A DNA stretch of 42,036 bases. Origin: Acidimicrobiaceae bacterium (lineage in GTDB: Bacteria > Actinomycetota > Acidimicrobiia > Acidimicrobiales > RAAP-2). The number at the start of each line of letters is the position of its first letter. Positions within the stretch are counted from its first letter, which is position 1. A program made the position numbers and the translations under genes. The notes under the pieces are model-generated. The model did not search any database, was not told the DNA's origin, and was given only the letters and a program-made list of their open reading frames with translations. This document shows positions 1 through 6,586 of the stretch, one piece after another. The stretch lies in contig PMFN01000022.1 of NCBI GenBank assembly GCA_003155135.1, positions 8,919 through 50,954 of the forward strand, in the 5' to 3' direction.

Positions 1-1021
1 GGCCCTCCACCGTGAAGGCGGCCACCGCCAGCGTGTCGGCACCGGGCCCCGGACCGAGGAGGGTCACCCCCTCGATTGCCCGAAGGCCTTGCTGCAGCTT
101 GGCGGCGAGGGTGCGCTCGTGGTCGCCGACCGCGTCCCAGCCGATGCGCCCGAGCTCGCCGAGTGCGCTCGCCATGGCGAATGCGCCGACCACGTTCGGG
201 GAGCCGGCCTCCTCCCGGTCCGGCGGCTCGGTCCAGATCACCTCGTCGAGGTCGACGAGGTCGACCGCGCCACCACCGGCGAGGAACGGCTCGCCCGTCT
301 CGAACGTCGAGCGGGGGCCGATGAGCGCGCCGGCACCGTAGGGGGCGTAGAGCTTGTGGCCGCTGAAGGCCACGTAATCGGGCGCCGTCGGGATGGCCCG
401 GTGCGGGGCAAGCTGGGCGGCATCGAGCGCGACCGGGATGCCCCGAGCGTGCGCCTCGGCGCAGATCGCTTCGATCGGCGGCAGCCAGCCGGTCACGTTG
501 GACGCACCGGTGATGGTGAGCAGCTTTGGCCTCGGCCTTCCTTCGAGCGCCTCGACGACCGCCTCGAGTGCGAACGTGCCGTCGCGCTCGCACTCGATGA
601 AGCGGCGCCGTGCGACCCTCGCCCACGGCAGCAGGTTGGCGTGGTGCTCGACCACGGTTGTCGCCACCACGTCACCGGGTTCGAAGGCGAGCCGGTAGGC
701 CAGGTGGTTGATGGCCTCGGTGGTGTTGCGGCACAAGATCGCCACGTCGGTCTCGGGGCGGTTGGCGAACCCGAGGACGGCGGTGCGGGACTCCTCGTAG
801 GCAGCGGTGGACCGGCGTGACTTGTACCCCGCGCCGCGGTGCACGCTCGAGTACCAGGGCAAGAAGCCCTCCACTGCCTCGGCCACTGCCCGCATGGGGG
901 GCGTGGACGCCGCGCAATCGAGGTCGCGGTAGGGACGCAGTGTGCCGTCGAGGCACGGAACCGGCACGTGGCTGCCTACGAGGTCGGCCAGGGCTTCGTC
1001 GTGCTGCTCGCTCGTCGGCAT
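1..1021 (-). CDS. Class V aminotransferase-fold PLP enzyme (C-terminus cut by window edge)
   Basis: The frame is open from an ATG at 1021 down to base 1 with no stop, so 340 codons are visible and the C-terminus is missing. The fold is that of cysteine desulfurase/kynureninase-type class V aminotransferases: a D-C-A-A-S-T-P start to the first strand (residues 33-39), a conserved H-H-A-N segment near residue 125, T-I-T-G-A-S-N-V-T-G near 160, and S-G-H-K-L-Y-A-P-Y-G, whose Lys223 (codon 355-353) should form the PLP Schiff base. The substrate cannot be told from sequence; cysteine desulfurase, selenocysteine lyase or an isopenicillin-N-epimerase-like activity are all possible. The start is supported by a -10-like TAGGCT exactly 6 bases upstream and no Shine-Dalgarno, so the mRNA is probably leaderless. 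It is divergent from the zinc-finger gene at 1102. Confidence 0.85.
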   Translation of the reverse strand, partial: MPTSEQHDEALADLVGSHVPVPCLDGTLRPYRDLDCAASTPPMRAVAEAVEGFLPWYSSVHRGAGYKSRRSTAAYEESRTAVLGFANRPETDVAILCRNTTEAINHLAYRLAFEPGDVVATTVVEHHANLLPWARVARRRFIECERDGTFALEAVVEALEGRPRPKLLTITGASNVTGWLPPIEAICAEAHARGIPVALDAAQLAPHRAIPTAPDYVAFSGHKLYAPYGAGALIGPRSTFETGEPFLAGGGAVDLVDLDEVIWTEPPDREEAGSPNVVGAFAMASALGELGRIGWDAVGDHERTLAAKLQQGLRAIEGVTLLGPGPGADTLAVAAFTVEG

Positions 1022-1033
1022 CGTGCCAGCCTA
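1022..1033 (-). promoter_or_regulatory. Leaderless -10 element of the class V aminotransferase gene
   Basis: On the minus strand TAGGCT (1033-1028) is followed by six bases and then the ATG at 1021. Transcription would start at or next to the A of the ATG. No clear -35 is seen. Confidence 0.6.
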
Positions 1034-1089
1034 GGGAGCGGGGAAGGGTGCACCGGGCCGCATGGGCCCGGCCAGTTGCCGCCGGGCGG

Positions 1090-1101
1090 TACCCTTCGCC
1101 G
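1090..1101 (+). promoter_or_regulatory. Leaderless -10 element of the zinc-finger gene
   Basis: TACCCT at 1090-1095 is followed by six bases and the ATG at 1102, with no Shine-Dalgarno sequence. It faces away from the minus-strand element at 1028-1033, making 1022-1101 a compact divergent promoter region. Confidence 0.55.
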
Positions 1102-1323
1102 ATGGACGACAGCTATGACGCGCTGCTGGCCACCGCCGAGCGCACCCTCGACGACGTGGACCAGGCCCTGGCCCGACTCGATGCCGGCACGTACGCCACC
1201 TGCGAAGCCTGCGGCGCCACCATCACCGAGGAGCGGCTGGCGGCCCTGCCGACCGCTCGGACCTGTGCGCACCACCCGCAGCTGACCGACCAGCGCGGTG
1301 TCGGGTGGATCGAAGGATCATGA
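1102..1323 (+). CDS. Small DksA/TraR-type zinc-finger protein
   Basis: The 73-residue product has an N-terminal helix (residues 1-30) followed by a zinc-finger block of the DksA/TraR class: C34-E-A-C37-G, then the E-R-L-A-A-L-P-T-A-R-T-C55 stretch. The family pattern is C-x2-C...C-x2-C; here the fourth ligand position is His58 (C55-A-H-H58), giving a C3H-type site. At half the length of DksA it lacks the coiled-coil arm that enters the RNA polymerase secondary channel, so it belongs with the short TraR-like proteins common in actinomycetes, whose targets are mostly unknown. The gene stands alone: divergent from the aminotransferase, convergent with sodN, and closed by the hairpin at 1351-1378. 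The start fits the leaderless -10 element immediately upstream. Confidence 0.8.
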   Translation: MDDSYDALLATAERTLDDVDQALARLDAGTYATCEACGATITEERLAALPTARTCAHHPQLTDQRGVGWIEGS

Positions 1324-1350
1324 CGGGCGAGCCACCGCGGCGCTGACGCG

Positions 1351-1378
1351 AAGAAGGGGCGCGGGTGCGCCCCTTCTT
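1351..1378. terminator. Bidirectional hairpin terminator between convergent genes
   Basis: A perfect 12-base inverted repeat, AAGAAGGGGCGC at 1351-1362 and GCGCCCCTTCTT at 1367-1378, encloses a 4-base loop. It lies between the 3' ends of the zinc-finger gene (plus) and sodN (minus). The A-rich and T-rich ends of the stem would give each transcript a short U-containing tail, so it can serve both directions. Confidence 0.8.
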
Positions 1379-1400
1379 GCGGTTCCGGCGGTGTGGTCGC

Positions 1401-1817
1401 CTACTTCTTGGTCTCCCAGAAGATCTCGGCGATCCCGTCGATCTCGTCGAGCAGGCGCTGGCCGACCGCCTCGTCGTTGGTCTTCTTGGCCTCGCCGGCC
1501 GTCTTAGTGGCCTTCCAGAACGACTCGTGGAGCTGCGGGTACTTCTCCAAGTGCTCGGGCTTGAAGTAGTCGGTCCACAGCACCCAGAGGTGGTGCTTGA
1601 CGAGGTCGGCCCGCTCCTCCTTGATGAAGGTCGCCCGGATCCGGAAGTTCTCGTCGTCCGACGCGTTGAACTTCTCCTGGATGGCCTTGACGGACTGGGC
1701 CTCGATCCTCGCCTGTGCCGGGTCGTACACACCGCAAGGAAGGTCGCAGTGCGCGGCGATCCCCTTCGGGGCAGCGACGCGGTCCGCGGCAAGCAGTAGG
1801 CGGTCGATGAAGCGCAT
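1401..1817 (-). CDS. sodN: Nickel-containing superoxide dismutase precursor
   Basis: The 138-residue product converts superoxide to oxygen and hydrogen peroxide. The nickel-hook motif H23-C-D-L-P-C28-G-V-Y-D-P is intact. In characterised Ni-SODs the propeptide is removed so that this His becomes residue 1 and supplies the N-terminal amine and imidazole ligands, with the two Cys as thiolates. Here residues 1-22 form the propeptide, longer than the 14 residues of Streptomyces, and the mature chain would be 116 residues, close to the usual 117. The body is all-helical and ends in E-T-K-K. The ATG at 1817 is preferred over upstream in-frame Met codons because a strong GGAGAGGAG lies 8 bases before it. 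The maturation protease gene sodX is directly divergent, which strengthens both calls. In Streptomyces the gene is nickel-regulated through Nur; I could not assign a Nur box here. Confidence 0.96.
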   Translation of the reverse strand: MRFIDRLLLAADRVAAPKGIAAHCDLPCGVYDPAQARIEAQSVKAIQEKFNASDDENFRIRATFIKEERADLVKHHLWVLWTDYFKPEHLEKYPQLHESFWKATKTAGEAKKTNDEAVGQRLLDEIDGIAEIFWETKK

Positions 1818-1825
1818 GAACTTGA

Positions 1826-1856
1826 CTCCTCTCCGGTACCCGTCTGCCAGGTACCG
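1826..1856 (-). promoter_or_regulatory. sodN ribosome-binding site with abutting inverted repeat
   Basis: The Shine-Dalgarno sequence GGAGAGGAG occupies 1834-1826 on the minus strand. Touching it is a perfect 7-base inverted repeat with a 9-base spacer: CGGTACC at 1834-1840 and GGTACCG at 1850-1856. It could be a dimer operator for a regulator of sodN/sodX or an mRNA hairpin controlling access to the ribosome-binding site. A minus-strand TAAGGT at 1895-1890 is a candidate sodN -10, giving a leader of about 65 bases that contains the repeat; on the plus strand TACCGT at 1852-1857 could serve sodX. Confidence 0.45.
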
Positions 1857-1898
1857 TTCGTCCACTGTGGACTGGTGCACGTCAATCTCACCTTACCC

Positions 1899-2312
1899 AT
1901 GAACGACCAGCGTGAACACTGGTCGCGCCGCGCACGAAGGCGAAGCGTGGCCCTCCTTGCAACGGGGGCAGCGCTCGCCGGCGCATCGTGGCTCGCCCAC
2001 GAGCGCGTCGAGGTCTCGGGGGCGTCGATGCTGCCCGCACTGAGGCCCGGCGACCGCCTCGTCGTCCTGCGGCTCCCTCGGCGCTGGCCGCTGCGGCCGG
2101 GGCAGCTGGTGGCACTGCGCGACCCGCGCACACCCGGTGGCGGCGCCCTCTTCGTCAAGCGGGTCGCCTCGGTCGAGGCAGGTGCCGTCGTCGTGCGCGG
2201 CGACAACGACGCGGCGAGCACGGACAGCCGCTCCTTCGGTCCCGTGCCCCGTTCGCTGGTGCGAGGTGTGGTGCTCCACCGGTACCGGACAGGTGCGCCC
2301 AGCCGATTCTGA
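1899..2312 (+). CDS. sodX: Nickel-type superoxide dismutase maturation protease (signal peptidase S26 family)
   Basis: The 137-residue protein has the S26 peptidase signature: a basic N-terminus, one hydrophobic segment (residues 16-32), then S-G-A-S43-M-L-P-A-L with the nucleophile Ser43, the general base Lys87 in A-L-F-V-K-R-V, and G-D-N-D-A-A-S-T-D-S-R-S-F-G near the end. It is smaller than housekeeping LepB, and its position next to sodN is the arrangement known from Streptomyces and cyanobacteria, where this peptidase cuts the Ni-SOD propeptide before the nickel-hook histidine. The ATG at 1899 fits the family N-terminus; an in-frame ATG at 1875 would add eight residues. No Shine-Dalgarno is evident. 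The membrane segment could place proteolysis at the membrane, although Ni-SOD itself has no secretion signal. Confidence 0.92.
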   Translation: MNDQREHWSRRARRRSVALLATGAALAGASWLAHERVEVSGASMLPALRPGDRLVVLRLPRRWPLRPGQLVALRDPRTPGGGALFVKRVASVEAGAVVVRGDNDAASTDSRSFGPVPRSLVRGVVLHRYRTGAPSRF

Positions 2313-2331
2313 GATGGTGGGCAGTGGCCAT

Positions 2332-2343
2332 TACAATTGCCAG
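2332..2343 (+). promoter_or_regulatory. Leaderless -10 element of the HTH regulator gene
   Basis: TACAAT at 2332-2337, one base from the -10 consensus, lies six bases before the ATG at 2344. There is no ribosome-binding site. It is the best -10 match in the window and overlaps the region just after the sodX stop. Confidence 0.7.
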
Positions 2344-2829
2344 ATGGCCCCAGATCCCACCGATCGCTGGAACGACCTGGGGGCCTTCATCCGGGAGCAA
2401 CGGGGATCGGCACGGCTGTCACTCCGGCGGCTCTCAGAGCTGGCCGGCATCTCCAACCCGTACCTGAGCCAGATCGAGCGGGGCCTGCGACGACCGTCCG
2501 CAGAGATTCTCCAGCAGATCGCCAAGGCGCTGCGGATCTCGGCTGAGACCCTCTATGTCCAGGCCGGCATCCTCGAGGCGCCCTCGGGCTCTCCTGACCT
2601 CACCCGCCAGATCCTCGCCGACCGCCACATCAGCGAGGAGCAGAAACAGGCGCTGGTCCAGATCTACCTGTCCTTCCGCCGAGAGCACGAGGTCCTCCAC
2701 GGCCCCGCCCCCGAGGCCGAAAAGGACGGAGCCGCCGAGCACGGCGCCGCCGACATTCCAGCCACCAATGGTGCAGTGGCCGAGGCCAACGGGGCCCCGG
2801 CAGGAGGACCGGGTACCTCGCACAACTAG
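2344..2829 (+). CDS. XRE-type helix-turn-helix regulator
   Basis: The 161-residue protein has a Cro/C1 HTH domain at residues about 10-68, with the recognition region L-A-G-I-S-N-P-Y-L-S-Q-I-E-R-G and the downstream R-P-S-A-E-I-L-Q-Q-I-A-K-A-L-R-I-S, a block strongly conserved in actinomycetes (Rv0474-like regulators). Residues 75-115 form a second helical segment, and the last 45 residues are an Ala/Pro/Gly-rich acidic tail without predicted fold. The start at 2344 is set by the leaderless -10; a Met at 2314 would put the -10 element inside the coding region. The operator and targets are unknown. Its position upstream of the mshA-like gene is conserved in mycobacteria, which may mean genomic linkage rather than regulation. 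Confidence 0.88.
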   Translation: MAPDPTDRWNDLGAFIREQRGSARLSLRRLSELAGISNPYLSQIERGLRRPSAEILQQIAKALRISAETLYVQAGILEAPSGSPDLTRQILADRHISEEQKQALVQIYLSFRREHEVLHGPAPEAEKDGAAEHGAADIPATNGAVAEANGAPAGGPGTSHN

Positions 2830-2832
2830 GCT
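2827..2832 (+). promoter_or_regulatory. -10-like element of the mshA-like gene
   Basis: TAGGCT at 2827-2832 overlaps the stop codon of the HTH gene and lies 9 bases before the ATG at 2842. A transcript would have a leader of only about 2-4 bases, so translation should be essentially leaderless. No Shine-Dalgarno is present. Confidence 0.45.
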
Positions 2833-2841
2833 GGCCGTCGC

Positions 2842-4110
2842 ATGCGACGCCTCGCCGTGCTCTCCCTGCACACATCACCACTCGCACAGCCGGGCACCGG
2901 CGACGGTGGCGGCATGAACGTGTACGTGCGCGAGCTGGCCTCGGCGCTGGCCCGGACGGGCGCGCAGTGCGACGTCTTCACCAGGGCCTCGAGCCCGGAT
3001 CTGGCCGCGGTGGTCGTCGTCGAGCCCGGCCTCGTCGTCCACCACGTGAAGGCCGGCCCCGTGGCGCCGATGGCCAAGGAGCGCCTGCCGGCGGTCGTCG
3101 ACGAGTTCACCGAAGGCGTCCTTGCCGCCATGACCCGACCGGGCGGCCTGCCCCTCGGCGACGAGGAGGGCGGTCGGTTCGAGGCCATCCACGCCAACTA
3201 CTGGCTCTCAGGGCTCTCGGGCCACACCATCAAGCACGAGCTCGACCTCCCGCTCGTGGCCACCTTCCACACGCTCGACCGCGTCAAGGCCGAGGCGGGC
3301 CCCGAAGAGGTGGCTTCTGACATCCCTCACCGGCGAGCCGAGGCGGAGGCCTCAATCATTCGCTGCTCGGACGCCGTGCTCGCGTCGTGCACGGTCGAGG
3401 CCGAGCAGATCGCCGAGCTCTACGGCGCGGACCCCACCCGCATCGAGGTGGTGGCGCCGGGCGTCGACCATGCCTTCTTCGGGCCGGGCCACCGGCCCCA
3501 GGCGCGCCGCGCGCTCGGGCTCCCTGCCGACGGGACGTTGCTGCTCTTCGTCGGTCGCATCCAGCCGCTGAAGGGCGCCGAGCTGGCGGTGCGCACGCTG
3601 GCCGAGCTCTGCTCGGACGGTGGCAACTTCCGCCTCGTGGTCGTCGGTGGGCCGAGCGGGCCACAGGGGCCCGAGAGCTACGAGCGCATGATCGCCACGG
3701 CCAAGGAGCTCGGGGTGGCCGACCGCCTGGTCATGGTGGCCCCCCAGCCGCACGAGCTGCTCTCCACCTACTACCGGGCCGCCGATGTCTGCCTCGTCCC
3801 GAGCCGGTCCGAGTCCTTCGGGCTCGTCGCCTTGGAGGCCGCGGCCTGCGGCACGCCGGTGGTGGCCTCGGCGGTCGGCGGCCTCACCACCCTGGTCGAC
3901 CCGGGCCGCACGGGCTTCCTCGTCGATGAGCCCACCCCGTCGGCCTTCGCTGGGCGGGTGCGCGAGATCGTGGCCGACCCGATCGCCGTCGAGCAGTTCT
4001 CGACCGCCTCGGTGCTGCGGGCGCGCGACTACACGTGGCGGGGGGCGGCCGCTCGGCTGCACGAGATCTTCGACGAGCTGACCGCCGGCCGCCTCGTCGA
4101 GTGCCGCTGA
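2842..4110 (+). CDS. mshA: GT4 glycosyltransferase, MshA-like (D-inositol-3-phosphate glycosyltransferase)
   Basis: MshA transfers GlcNAc from UDP-GlcNAc to 1-L-myo-inositol-1-phosphate, the first step of mycothiol synthesis. The 422-residue protein has a GT-B fold. The N-terminal half carries G-T-G-D-G-G-G-M-N-V-Y-V-R-E-L (residues 18-32), A-N-Y-W-L-S-G and T-F-H-T-L-D-R-V-K. The C-terminal half carries F-V-G-R-I-Q-P-L-K and the retaining GT4 motif E-S-F-G-L-V-A-L-E. The Lys, Tyr, Thr and Arg positions that bind inositol phosphate in corynebacterial MshA seem to have counterparts here (the AKE lysine, the NYW tyrosine, the HTL threonine and the HRR arginine), judged by eye. The next gene is ybjN-like, as downstream of mycobacterial mshA, which supports orthology. 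No other msh gene is in the window, so a related sugar-phosphate glycosyltransferase is still possible. Confidence 0.78.
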   Translation: MRRLAVLSLHTSPLAQPGTGDGGGMNVYVRELASALARTGAQCDVFTRASSPDLAAVVVVEPGLVVHHVKAGPVAPMAKERLPAVVDEFTEGVLAAMTRPGGLPLGDEEGGRFEAIHANYWLSGLSGHTIKHELDLPLVATFHTLDRVKAEAGPEEVASDIPHRRAEAEASIIRCSDAVLASCTVEAEQIAELYGADPTRIEVVAPGVDHAFFGPGHRPQARRALGLPADGTLLLFVGRIQPLKGAELAVRTLAELCSDGGNFRLVVVGGPSGPQGPESYERMIATAKELGVADRLVMVAPQPHELLSTYYRAADVCLVPSRSESFGLVALEAAACGTPVVASAVGGLTTLVDPGRTGFLVDEPTPSAFAGRVREIVADPIAVEQFSTASVLRARDYTWRGAAARLHEIFDELTAGRLVECR

Positions 4111-4604
4111 GCGTGCCCGCCGTCGGGCTCGCCGAAGACGAAGAGCGCGCAGCGGTCGTCGCCTGCATCGATGCGTGGGCTGCCCGTGAGCTCGCCAAGG
4201 GCGAGTCGCTCGTCGCCGCCGAACGCCAGGACGTCACCGACGGCTCGGCCACCCACCGCTGGTATCTGCGCATGCGGGGGGAGGAGAAGGAGTTCATCAC
4301 CGTCTGGCTCACGCTCCACCAGCGCACCCTCCACCACGAGGCCCAGTTCATGCCGGCGCCCGAGGAGAACGTCACCGAGGTCCTGGAATACCTGCTCCGT
4401 CGTAACAATGCCCTTTACGCCATGGCCTTCAGTCTCGGGACCGAAGACGCCGTGTACCTGGTCGGGAGGATCCCCGCCGCCCACGTGGACGACGAGGAGC
4501 TCGATCGCATCGCCGGCTCGTCGCTGCTCTACGTCGACGACCACTACCCGACGGCCATGACCCTCGGGCTGCCCTCCCTCTACCACCGCCGCCCCCGGCG
4601 CTGA
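4101..4604 (+). CDS. YbjN-domain protein
   Basis: The 167-residue protein has the YbjN fold typical of actinomycete homologues (Rv0487-like): an N-terminal helix with A-C-I-D-A-W-A, the strand pair R-W-Y-L-R-M-R-G...F-I-T-V-W-L-T-L, then N-V-T-E-V-L-E-Y-L-L-R-R-N and a second strand set ending in D-D-E-E-L-D-R-I-A-G. The fold resembles type III secretion chaperones, but the biochemical role is unknown. GTG at 4101 overlaps the end of the mshA-like gene by 10 bases; GTG at 4113, two bases after that stop, is almost as good, and no Shine-Dalgarno separates them. Overlap implies co-transcription and translational coupling with the glycosyltransferase. Confidence 0.82.
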   Translation: MPLSVPAVGLAEDEERAAVVACIDAWAARELAKGESLVAAERQDVTDGSATHRWYLRMRGEEKEFITVWLTLHQRTLHHEAQFMPAPEENVTEVLEYLLRRNNALYAMAFSLGTEDAVYLVGRIPAAHVDDEELDRIAGSSLLYVDDHYPTAMTLGLPSLYHRRPRR

Positions 4605-4638
4605 CCAGGAGGCGGGTCGCCGGCACGGGCGGCCGGGT

Positions 4639-4650
4639 TAGCCTCGGGCC
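4639..4650 (+). promoter_or_regulatory. Leaderless -10 element of proC
   Basis: TAGCCT at 4639-4644 followed by exactly six bases and the ATG at 4651. No Shine-Dalgarno is present. Confidence 0.6.
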
Positions 4651-5457
4651 ATGTCAGTGAAGCTGCTGGTCGTCGGCGGAGGCCGGATGGGCACCGCCCT
4701 GGTCGAGGGACTGCTCGGTGCCAAGTGGGCCGGGCCCGAGGAGATCGCCGTCGTCGACCTCGTCGAGGACCGGCGCACCGCCCTCAGCGACGCGCACCCC
4801 GGTCTGGTCGTGCTCGACGCCCCGGGAGCGGGGATCCTCGATCCTGACGGTGGTGCCGTGCTCGCCGTGAAGCCCGACGTGGCCGAGGGCGTCACCCGCG
4901 TCCTCGGTGCGCTCGGGGTCACCCGCGTCCTCTCGCTCGTCTCGGGTCTCCAGACCCAGCGGCTCGAGGCGGTCCTGCCGGCCGGGGCCGTCGTGGTGCG
5001 TGCCATGCCGAACACCCCCGCGCTCGTCGAGGCGGGTGTGTCCGCCCTCGCCGGCGGCACGCAGGCCTTCGCCGCCGACCTCGACTGGGCGGAGGGAGTC
5101 CTCGGAGCGGTGGGCACAGTGGTGCGGCTCCCCGAGCGCCATCTCGACGCGGTGACCGGTCTGTCGGGCTCTGGGCCGGCCTACTTCTTCTTGGTTGTCG
5201 AGTCGCTCATCGAGGCGGGGGTGCTCGCCGGATTGCCCCGGGATGTGAGCACCACCCTGGTCGTCGAGACGTTCATCGGATCGGCAGCGCTCCTGCGTGA
5301 CACCGGCGAGGGGCCCGCCGCGCTCCGCGAGGCGGTGACGTCGCCGGGAGGCACCACCGCAGCAGGGCTGCGCGCGCTCGAGTCCCGTGCGGTGCGCTCG
5401 GCGTTCCTCGAAGCGGTGGCGTCGGCCACCGAGCGCTCCCGCCAGCTCGGCCACTGA
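4651..5457 (+). CDS. proC: Pyrroline-5-carboxylate reductase
   Basis: Catalyses the last step of proline synthesis, NAD(P)H-dependent reduction of 1-pyrroline-5-carboxylate. The 268 residues match the usual 260-280. The Rossmann motif V-V-G-G-G-R-M-G (residues 7-14) binds the dinucleotide. A-V-K-P, R-A-M-P-N-T-P-A-L-V, S-G-S-G-P-A-Y-F-F and the C-terminal T-S-P-G-G-T-T-A-A-G-L signature are all present. The start is set by the leaderless -10 six bases upstream. It lies between ybjN-like and the excisionase-type regulator gene, the order found in mycobacteria and Streptomyces. Nothing appears degraded. Confidence 0.96.
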   Translation: MSVKLLVVGGGRMGTALVEGLLGAKWAGPEEIAVVDLVEDRRTALSDAHPGLVVLDAPGAGILDPDGGAVLAVKPDVAEGVTRVLGALGVTRVLSLVSGLQTQRLEAVLPAGAVVVRAMPNTPALVEAGVSALAGGTQAFAADLDWAEGVLGAVGTVVRLPERHLDAVTGLSGSGPAYFFLVVESLIEAGVLAGLPRDVSTTLVVETFIGSAALLRDTGEGPAALREAVTSPGGTTAAGLRALESRAVRSAFLEAVASATERSRQLGH

Positions 5458-5533
5458 CTGGCCGCGCCCGGCGCCTACCACGGAAGCGCAGGTGGGTGGT
5501 GGATTCCCACTTTCCCTGGCGCCCGGGGTCGCC

Positions 5534-5553
5534 TACAGTTCTGGGCGGAGGGG
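5534..5553 (+). promoter_or_regulatory. Promoter -10 and ribosome-binding site of the excisionase-type regulator
   Basis: TACAGT at 5534-5539 is a candidate -10; the predicted start at about 5546 leaves a short leader carrying GGAGGGG (5547-5553), 11 bases before the ATG at 5565. Unlike its neighbours, this gene has a leader with a Shine-Dalgarno sequence. Confidence 0.45.
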
Positions 5554-5564
5554 AAGTCGAGGCG

Positions 5565-5765
5565 ATGACCCAGCACGTGACAGATGCACGCACGCAGTTC
5601 CTTACCGTCGGTGAGGTCGCGGCCGTCCTGCGGGTCTCCACCATGACGGTGTACCGGCTGATCAACGCCGGACAGCTGAGCGCGGTGCGCATCGGGCGGT
5701 CGTTCCGGCTCCGCCAGGAGGACCTGGACCAGTTCCTCGACAGCCAAGTCATCCGGGCCGGCTGA
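5565..5765 (+). CDS. Excisionase-family (MerR-like HTH) DNA-binding protein
   Basis: The 66-residue protein is a single winged-HTH of the excisionase/BldC type: F-L-T-V-G-E-V-A-A-V-L-R-V-S (helix 1 and turn), T-M-T-V-Y-R-L-I-N-A-G-Q-L (recognition helix), then A-V-R-I-G-R-S-F-R-L-R-Q-E-D-L-D-Q-F-L, the usual wing and last helix. There is no phage integrase nearby, so despite the family name it is a chromosomal regulator. Small proteins of this type sit between proC and the rex/hem genes in Streptomyces and mycobacteria (Rv0500A-like). The ATG at 5565 is chosen for the GGAGGGG upstream; earlier in-frame Met codons extend into the promoter. Confidence 0.85.
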   Translation: MTQHVTDARTQFLTVGEVAAVLRVSTMTVYRLINAGQLSAVRIGRSFRLRQEDLDQFLDSQVIRAG

Positions 5766-5802
5766 GCCGACCCCCGAGCCGGCGAGGGCCGCCCGGAGAT
5801 CG

Positions 5803-6492
5803 ATGGCACCACACCGACCATCAGGTCCAGTGAGGGGTGACCCGACTGGGCGCGGCCCCCGTCCGCCGTCGCTCGCGACCGTCGAGCGCCTCCCCGTCTA
5901 CCAGCGGGTCCTGTCCGAGCTGCTCGGCTCGGGGACCTCGACGGTGTCCTCCGAGCACCTGGCGGCGGCTGCAGGCGTCGGAGCCGCCGTGGTGCGCAAG
6001 GACCTCTCGCTCTTCGGCTCGTTCGGGACCCGGGGGATGGGCTACGACGTGTCGCTCCTTATTGGTGAGCTCGACCGGCGGCTCGGTGGCGACCGCGACT
6101 GGCCGCTCATCGTCGTCGGCATCGGCAACCTCGGCACAGCGCTCGTGAACTCCGAGGGCTTCCGCTCGCGCGGGTTCCGGGTCGCTGCGCTCTTCGACGC
6201 CGCCCCCGACGTCGTCGGCACAACCGTGGCGGGGGTGCAGGTCCGCCATTTCGACGAACTCGAAGCGACGGTCGCCGGCACGGCAGCCTGCATCGGGGTG
6301 GTGGCCACCCCGCCATCGGTGGCCCAGGCCGTGGCCGAGCGGCTGGTGGCGGTCGGCGTGCGGTCGCTGCTCAACTTCGCGCCGCGTGTCCTGCAACTGG
6401 GACCCGGGGTCCGCGTCCGGCAGGTCGATCTGTCGACCGAGCTCCAGGTCATGAGCTTCTACGAGCTGCGTGACGAGGCCTCGCAGTTGTAG
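5803..6492 (+). CDS. rex: Redox-sensing transcriptional repressor Rex
   Basis: Rex represses respiratory and fermentative genes when NAD+ is high and leaves DNA when NADH binds. The 229 residues comprise a basic, Pro-rich N-terminus (1-22), a winged helix at about 23-95 with V-S-S-E-H-L-A-A-A-A-G-V and V-V-R-K-D-L-S-L-F-G-S-F-G-T-R-G-M-G-Y, and a Rossmann domain beginning V-V-G-I-G-N-L-G-T-A-L. F-D-A-A-P and the C-terminal M-S-F-Y-E-L domain-swap helix region are present. GGAG lies 5 bases before the ATG. It precedes hemA, as in Streptomyces, where Rex controls rex-hemACD, cydABCD and nuo. I found no convincing TTGTGAA-N6-TTCACAA type operator upstream of hemA or nuoA, so the targets in this organism are open. 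Confidence 0.93.
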   Translation: MAPHRPSGPVRGDPTGRGPRPPSLATVERLPVYQRVLSELLGSGTSTVSSEHLAAAAGVGAAVVRKDLSLFGSFGTRGMGYDVSLLIGELDRRLGGDRDWPLIVVGIGNLGTALVNSEGFRSRGFRVAALFDAAPDVVGTTVAGVQVRHFDELEATVAGTAACIGVVATPPSVAQAVAERLVAVGVRSLLNFAPRVLQLGPGVRVRQVDLSTELQVMSFYELRDEASQL

Positions 6493-6561
6493 CGGGGCGC
6501 CCGGGGGGTAGCTGACGACTGGCGTGGAGGCCCACGCACCGGCATGCTGGACTGGCAGCGC

Positions 6562-6586
6562 GAGCCCGGTGAACGGGCTCTAGCCT
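6562..6586 (+). promoter_or_regulatory. hemA promoter: inverted repeat abutting the -10
   Basis: A perfect inverted repeat, GAGCCCG at 6562-6568 and CGGGCTC at 6574-6580 with a 5-base spacer, ends exactly where TAGCCT (6581-6586), a good -10, begins. It therefore covers the -10/-35 spacer and looks like an operator. Transcription from about 6593 gives a leader of about 50 bases to the TTG start at 6643. Confidence 0.45.

Noticed and set aside
2278..2289. A CCGGTACCGG palindrome near the end of sodX, similar to the sodN repeat
   Set aside because: It lies within conserved coding sequence (H-R-Y-R-T) and only shares the GGTACC core, so coincidence is the simpler reading.
5565..5765. Excisionase of an integrated element
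   Set aside because: No integrase, attachment repeats or phage genes are near, and this small HTH gene has the same neighbours in other actinomycetes.
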